Positions 7,907-15,000 of a stretch of 15,000 bases of DNA are shown here, piece by piece. The number at the start of each line of letters is the position of its first letter. The first letter of the stretch is position 1. A program made the position numbers and the translations under genes. Under the pieces are notes generated by a model that worked only from the letters and a program-made list of their open reading frames with translations, was not told the origin of the DNA and ran no database searches. The DNA is from Symbiodinium natans (taxonomy: Eukaryota > Sar > Dinophyceae > Suessiales > Symbiodiniaceae), in assembly GCA_905221605.1 (NCBI GenBank), contig CAJNDS010001557.1, forward strand, positions 765,001 to 780,000. Direction: 5' to 3'.

Positions 7907-8317
7907 GTGACGACCTTGGCCAAGCTCGACCGCGGAGACCTCCTGTTGCTCCTGACGGTGCTTAAGGTGCTGCCTGCAGCCCCTCCTTTTGTGCTGCAGG
8001 GTTTAGGGTTTAGGGGTCTAGGGGTTCAGGTTTCGGGTTTAATTAGGGTTTAGGGGAAGGGAGCCCAAAATCCAGAGATTATGAGCCTGTGAAGCTTCTG
8101 GCCTTTACGAAACTTCTACCCTCTAAGCCCTAAGCCCCAAACCCTGAGCCCCTAGTCTCCTAACCCTAAACCCTAAATCCTAAACCCTAAACCCTAATAA
8201 CCCCTTATCTCTTGAACCCAGACATCTTGTGCAACGTTTTCAAGCCCCGAGCTTCAGAGCGCGTTTTTGTCGGGTCTTCTTTTTGGAGCTGCAGAGGAGT
8301 TCCTGAGCCGGAACTAA
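7907..8317 (+). CDS. Last two exons of an unidentified protein
   Basis: Exon 7907-7966 (20 codons) starts after AAAG and ends at a GT donor; it reads VTTLAKLDRGDLLLLLTVLK. Exon 8222-8317 starts after GAACCCAG. In the same phase it stays open for 31 codons (ending FGAAEEFLSRN) to a TAA. That uninterrupted continuation across the intron supports the join. The intron 7967-8221 is GT-AG and carries TTTAGGG (7999-8060) then CCCTAAA (8120-8215). A shorter last exon starting at 8297 is possible and would give the same C-terminus. The leucine run suggests a buried helix. No family is recognised. The gene ends about 400 bases before the actin start on the same strand. Confidence 0.5.
7999..8060 (+). 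repeat. Short TTTAGGG tract, intron 5' side
   Basis: Several imperfect heptamers soon after the donor at 7967. Confidence 0.88.
8120..8212 (-). repeat. CCCTAAA tract, intron 3' side
   Basis: CCCTAAG, CCCCAAA and CCCTAAA units ending just before the acceptor at 8221. Confidence 0.9.
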
Positions 8318-8440
8318 GGGTTTAGGGTTTAGGGTTGATGGTTGAGGGTGTAGGGTTTAGGGTTTAGGGTTTAGGGTGTAGGGTTTAGGATTTAGGGTTT
8401 GGGGTTTAGGGTTTAGGGTTTAGGGTTTAGGGTTTAGGCT
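8318..8440 (+). repeat. TTTAGGG array after a stop codon
   Basis: Heptamers begin within a few bases of the TAA at 8315-8317, with a few GTAGGG variants. Confidence 0.95.
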
Positions 8441-8532
8441 ATTGAGGGCACATCCCACACAGTCCCACACAGGGCAAAGCGCTGGGCACAAATCCCAAAC
8501 CCCTCCCCAACCTACCTGGGCCTCCAATCTCC

Positions 8533-8622
8533 TGACCTTAGAACCAGCAATCGGGTTTAGGGCCTGGGGTTTCGGGTTGAGGGTTGAGGGTTTTAGGGTT
8601 TGGGGTTTTGACCTTAGAACCA
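8533..8622. repeat. 14-bp direct repeat flanking a telomere-like tract
   Basis: TGACCTTAGAACCA occurs at 8533-8546 and again at 8609-8622. The 62 bases between are almost all TTTAGGG/TTGAGGG-type repeat. This looks like an insertion of telomere-like DNA with duplication of the target, or a local duplication. Confidence 0.85.
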
Positions 8623-8641
8623 ATCCAGCCCGACAACGTTC

Positions 8642-8715
8642 GCTTGTCGCTTCTGCAGCTGAACCAAGAAAAGACCAAACTTTGGTAGCGCACACCTCTC
8701 GACCTACTCGCAGCC
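8642..8715 (+). promoter_or_regulatory. Actin 5' leader with candidate spliced-leader acceptors
   Basis: Two pyrimidine-rich AG sites precede the actin ATG. TCGCTTCTGCAG ends at 8658 and would leave a 57-base leader. CTCGACCTACTCGCAG ends at 8713 and would leave two bases. Dinoflagellate mRNAs normally receive a trans-spliced leader at such a site. No TATA box and no relic of the spliced-leader sequence itself is seen, so this is not an obvious retrocopy. Confidence 0.35.
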
Positions 8716-12082
<3,367 letters not shown>

Positions 12083-12204
12083 GCGCCCGTGGGCGTGTCG
12101 GAAGCCACGGTTTTAGATGGGAAGCTCGCAGCCTCGGATTCCGAACCCTGGGGCCGTGGCCGTGTCGTAGAGGGCCCCGTTCCTGCAGCAAGACTTTTTC
12201 TTCC
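12083..12204 (+). other. Actin 3' flank, presumed 3' untranslated region
   Basis: Repeat-free, GC-rich sequence between the actin stop codon and a CCCTAAA array. No AATAAA signal is visible; dinoflagellates generally lack one. No gene is recognised. Confidence 0.45.
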
Positions 12205-12400
12205 CTGGTTCCGAAACCCGAAACCCTAAACCCTAAACCCTAAACCCTAAACCCTAAACCTTAAACCTTAAACCTTAAACCCTAAACCCTAAACCCTAAA
12301 CCCTAAACCCTAAACCCTAAACCCTAAACCCTAAACCCTAAACCCTAAACCCTAAACCCTAAACCCTACACCCTAAACCCTAAACCCTAAACCCCAAAAC
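12205..12400 (-). repeat. Long CCCTAAA array downstream of actin
   Basis: About 26 units, mostly perfect, with a short block of three CTTAAAC variants near 12258-12280 that looks locally copied. Confidence 0.96.
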
Positions 12401-12410
12401 GACAGCCAAG

Positions 12411-12570
12411 GTTCCAGCTCTCAGGTTCACAGCCCTGCCTTCGGGGGGAAGTTCGGCACAGGCTCCCCCGCCCTTTGGGCCCAGGGGGGGCCCTGTGCCA
12501 GTGGGCTTCGCCTGCGCAGCTTCCCAAGTCTTCATCGCCAGCTTGCCCCCTCCACCCACAAGTTCGGGAC
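12411..12570 (+). CDS. Exon-like GC-rich stretch, gene unidentified
   Basis: It follows AGCCAAG at 12404-12410 and lies between a CCCTAAA array and TTTAGGG, as exons here do. All three forward frames stay open across it, so the true frame cannot be chosen. One is proline/glycine-rich (SSAQAPPPFGPRGGPVPV) and another reads SSSQVHSPAFGGKFGTG. Donor candidates are GT at 12562 or 12578 and GA at 12568. Confidence 0.3.
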
Positions 12571-12577
12571 ATCTTTT

Positions 12578-12628
12578 GTTTAGGGTTTAGGGTTTAGGGT
12601 TTAGAGTCTAGGGTTTAGGGTTTAGGTT
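12578..12628 (+). repeat. TTTAGGG tract
   Basis: About six heptamers directly after the exon-like stretch at 12411. Confidence 0.93.
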
Positions 12629-12634
12629 TTCGGG

Positions 12635-12814
12635 ATGCTCCGGAAAATCAAGCAGGCCACTTACAGAGAGGTGGTTTTGGGGATTTCGAGCTGGCGTAAT
12701 TCGTCGGCCAGCAGGCCAACCGGAAGCATTTCTGACACCAACCTCCATGGTGTAGACAGTCGTTTTGCGTCGAGAGAACAGCGGGTCCCTTCGCATGTCG
12801 CATCTTCTTTGTGA
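12635..12814 (+). other. 59-codon open frame of uncertain status
   Basis: Starts at an ATG (MLRKIKQATYREVVLG) and stays open to TGA in a repeat-free segment of mixed composition. No motif is recognised. It lies between TTTAGGG on its left and CCCTAAA-like repeat on its right, which is usually intron interior in this window. Confidence 0.18.
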
Positions 12815-12897
12815 GGTCAGGCTTAGGGGCCTGGGCTGTGTGGCCCTTGCGGCACGTATCTGCAATCTAGCCAAAAGAGCATGCTACAACAGAGAAC

Positions 12898-13012
12898 CCC
12901 AAAACACCCTAAACGCCCCAAACACCCTAAACACCCCAGACAACCTAACCACCCTAAACACCCTAAGCACCCTGAACGCCCTGAACAGCCTAACCACCCT
13001 AAACCCTAAAAC
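12898..13012 (-). repeat. CACCCTAAA-type variant repeat
   Basis: About a dozen copies of a nine-base variant (CACCCTAAA, with GCCCTGAA and CACCCCAA versions). It gives an asparagine/threonine/leucine-rich open frame that is a repeat artefact. Confidence 0.9.
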
Positions 13013-13137
13013 CGAAAAAAGCCCAGAGCTGTAGACGCTGCGCGTCGACCGGTTGAAGGTTTGTTTGTGGGAAGCGCTCGCGTTCGTGCGACGGGCGACT
13101 TGGGGGGGGGGGGAAGGCGTACGTAGGGGTTTGGGAG

Positions 13138-13245
13138 TTTAGGGTTGAGGGTTTAGGGTTTTAGTGGCCCCAAAACCCTCAGAGTTTAGGGTTTAGGGTT
13201 TAGGGTTGAGGGTTTAGGGTCTTAGTGGCCCCAAAACCCTCAGAG
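13138..13245 (+). repeat. 61-bp tandem duplication within TTTAGGG repeat
   Basis: TTAGTGGCCCCAAAACCC and its flanks occur at 13161-13184 and 13222-13245, each preceded by the same TTTAGGG/TTGAGGG pattern. The period is 61 bases with one visible substitution in the shared part. Confidence 0.9.
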
Positions 13246-13354
13246 CTAAAGACCTCAAGCCTCTCGCTGAGCCCTTGGGCGATGAGAGCCGCCGCCCTTT
13301 TTTGGGATCTCAAGTGCCCATGACAGGGAGAACGACAGCTATACCGCAGAACCC

Positions 13355-13670
13355 CCGCACCCTAAATCCTAAACTCCTAAACCCTAAACCCTCTACATCC
13401 CTAAACCCTAGCCCTAAACCCTAAACCCTAGCCCTAAACCCTAAACCCCAGAACCCTTAAGGCCCCTGATTCTCTAAGCCCCTTGCCTCCCGGGTCCGGA
13501 CGTCCTTTTTCGGTTCTCCCAAAAGGGGGAGCGAAGCTTCCCTCACTAAAGCCCTGAACCCCAAACCCTAAACCCGAAACCCTAAGCCCTGAACCCTAAA
13601 CCCTAAACCCTAAACCCTAAACCCCAAACCTCCTTAACTCAACCCCTCAACCCCCGAAGCCCCGAAGCCC
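13355..13670 (-). repeat. Two CCCTAAA tracts around a unique island
   Basis: CCCTAAA at 13360-13450 and 13548-13640, followed by CCCCGAAGC variants. The island 13455-13545 has a CTCCCAAAAGGGGGAG hairpin and no recognised exon. Confidence 0.88.
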
Positions 13671-13714
13671 TACATGCTTCAGCCCTTTCCTCCGACTCCC
13701 ACCCCCCCTCCAAG

Positions 13715-13761
13715 CGTGCCCCATGGGTGTGGGAGAGCGCCAGCTGGGATGGAGGAGGCAG

Positions 13762-13851
<90 letters not shown>

Positions 13852-14575
13852 GGTTTTGGGTTTAGGGTTAGGGTTTAGGTTTAGGGTTCAAGGTGCAGCG
13901 GTGAGTGACATGTCTAAGTTTCAGATGCAGTGTTGATGTAGTTGCTTTTATCTACACAGGGTGCGGAATCTCAGCTTCTAATCAAGTCTAATTCATGGGC
14001 TCGTCTCAGTTCCGAGGCAAGTATTGACCCCCCAAAACCCCAAACACTCTTCGCGAAGTGTAGGCCACCCCGAAACCCGAAACCCGAAACCCGAAACCCT
14101 AAATCTTAAACCCCAAACCCTGAACCCTGAATCCGCATGGGCCTTCCACGTGGCATAGATCAGATCGCAGGAGGAGGCGGAGATCTACTCAGAGGACGAG
14201 GAGGAGATTGAGGAGGTCGGGGCCTGCAGAGGGTTTAGGGTTTTGGGGCCCAGCATCCCACTTCTGCAACCCCTGAACCCTAAACCCTAAACCCTAAACC
14301 CTAAAGCCTAAACCCTAAAGCCTAAACCCTAAACCCTAAACCCTAAGCCCTGAGTTCAGTGTTGTAGGGTCGGGTGTTGGTCGCACCAGCGCTTGTGGGG
14401 TTCTGGGTTCGCCAAGTTAGGGCATGCTTTGGCGGAAGCCCTAAGTCCCTGAGCCCTAAAGCCAAGCTCCTGATGGGCTTGGGAAGGCTCGTATCGCTTT
14501 GGGGGTTGCGAGGGGAAACCCTAGCAGGGCGGTACCACCTCACGCTACCGCTTCGAGAGCTGCATCCTGCAGATC
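13715..14575 (+). CDS. Four exons of an unidentified protein (partial)
   Basis: Four short exons all join in phase 0. 13715-13762 follows a strong pyrimidine tract (CACCCCCCCTCCAAG) and reads RAPWVWESASWDGGGR to a GTGAGG donor. 13960-14016 follows TTTTATCTACACAG and reads GAESQLLIKSNSWARLSSE to a GCAAGT donor, the best-known form of GC donor. 14171-14215 follows GATCGCAG and reads EEAEIYSEDEEEIEE to a GT donor. 14528 onward follows CTAGCAG and reads GGTTSRYRFESCILQIEP; its end is unsettled (GA donor at 14576 or GC at 14588). The shared phase and good splice signals support one gene. The acidic exon resembles low-complexity linkers of many nuclear or cytoskeletal proteins, which is not diagnostic. 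The start codon and the downstream end are not identified. Confidence 0.45.
13763..13890 (+). repeat. TTGAGGG array starting at a splice donor
   Basis: Twelve to thirteen nearly perfect TTGAGGG heptamers, the first overlapping the GTGAGG donor at 13763, followed by a few TTTAGGG copies. Confidence 0.95.
14035..14130 (-). repeat. CCCGAAA/CCCTAAA tract
   Basis: C-rich copies, including a block of CCCGAAA, in the intron 14017-14170 ahead of the acidic exon. Confidence 0.88.
14228..14350. repeat. TTTAGGG then CCCTAAA in one intron
   Basis: A short TTTAGGG/TTTTGGGG copy (14228-14250), then about ten CCCTAAA and CCTAAAG units (14270-14350), in the intron 14216-14527. Confidence 0.9.
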
Positions 14576-14599
14576 GAGCCTCTCCAAGCCTGCTCTTCT

Positions 14600-15000
14600 A
14601 TCTCATCTCGATGGAGCACAAAGTAAAATTGAGTAGCCTAATCCCCCATCGCGTGGCCCTGGCAGGGGCGGGGGTTCGCGCGCCAGGGTTGCCCCCAGGT
14701 TGTGCCGGCCGCCAGGGTTGCCCCCGCCAGGGTTGCCCCCGCCAGGGTTCCAATATGTATGCCTCCTTGCCGGGTTTCTTGCCAGAGCAGGTGCCCCGCT
14801 GCGGGTTGCAGGGTCGCCCACTGCAGCCCCCACTGCAAGCCAAGGTTGTCCCGCCCCCCGAACCTCGCCAGAGTTGCCCCGCCAGAGTTGTCCCCCCGCC
14901 TGGCTTTGGCCTGGCCTGTCCCGGTGGCCCTGCACGCACTTGTTCGGTTTTTGTATTGGAGGTTCCCGAAAGGGGCGTGCACCCCACAGTTGCTTAGGGC
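14600..15000. other. GC-rich stretch with 15-bp short tandem repeats, no gene called
   Basis: GCCAGGGTTGCCCCC occurs at 14682-14696, 14711-14725 and 14726-14740, with partial copies at 14741 and decayed copies (CCAGAGTTGCCCC) near 14872-14900. Several overlapping frames on both strands stay open because the unit is a multiple of three bases and GC-rich. I find no protein-like evidence and read this as a dispersed repeat family. Confidence 0.6.

Noticed and set aside
14374-14997. 207-codon plus-strand frame and its minus-strand counterparts
   Set aside because: The frame crosses CCCTAAA-like sequence and 15-base repeats, and conflicts with the better exon at 14528. GC-rich triplet-multiple repeats keep frames open by chance.

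Overview
The window looks like nuclear DNA of a core dinoflagellate. The anchor is a complete actin gene (8716-12082) that can be spliced by eye into a 376-residue protein from ten exons. Its nine introns all end in AG followed by G, but only two begin with GT; three begin with GC and four with GA. That mixture of GT, GC and GA donors with an AG|G acceptor is the known dinoflagellate splicing signature, and the actin sequence (MGDEE start, HRKCF end) fits. TTTAGGG is the telomere repeat of dinoflagellates and plants, and degenerate TTTAGGG/CCCTAAA tracts are scattered through the whole window. An apicomplexan such as Eimeria, which also carries dispersed AAACCCT repeats, is the main alternative; the splice sites argue against it.

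Layout, left to right. 1-2160: short exon-like pieces of an unrecognised membrane protein. 2160-3560: mostly telomere-like repeat, with a 97-bp foldback element at 2276-2372. 3807-5456: the 3' end of an EF-hand calcium-binding protein, four exons giving 69 residues with two EF-hand loops. 5460-6630: a long TTTAGGG array, a CA microsatellite, a possible first exon and a TTTGGGGG-type array. 6633-8317: exon candidates of an unrecognised gene with a well-supported 3' end. 8320-8715: actin upstream region with a telomere-like tract flanked by a 14-bp direct repeat. 8716-12082: actin. 12083-13700: 3' flank, repeat arrays and weak exon candidates. 13715-14575: four short exons of another unrecognised gene. 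14600-15000: 15-bp short tandem repeats.

Every gene that could be modelled lies on the + strand, as expected of dinoflagellate unidirectional gene clusters. The genes do not form an obvious pathway. The most striking feature is architectural. Wherever a modelled intron carries both repeat orientations, TTTAGGG lies towards its 5' end and CCCTAAA towards its 3' end, so exons tend to sit in a CCCTAAA-exon-TTTAGGG frame. This held in all nine introns where both were seen. It suggests that the telomere-like DNA is part of the introns' origin or splicing, not random debris. No tRNA, rRNA, CRISPR array or intact transposase gene was recognised.
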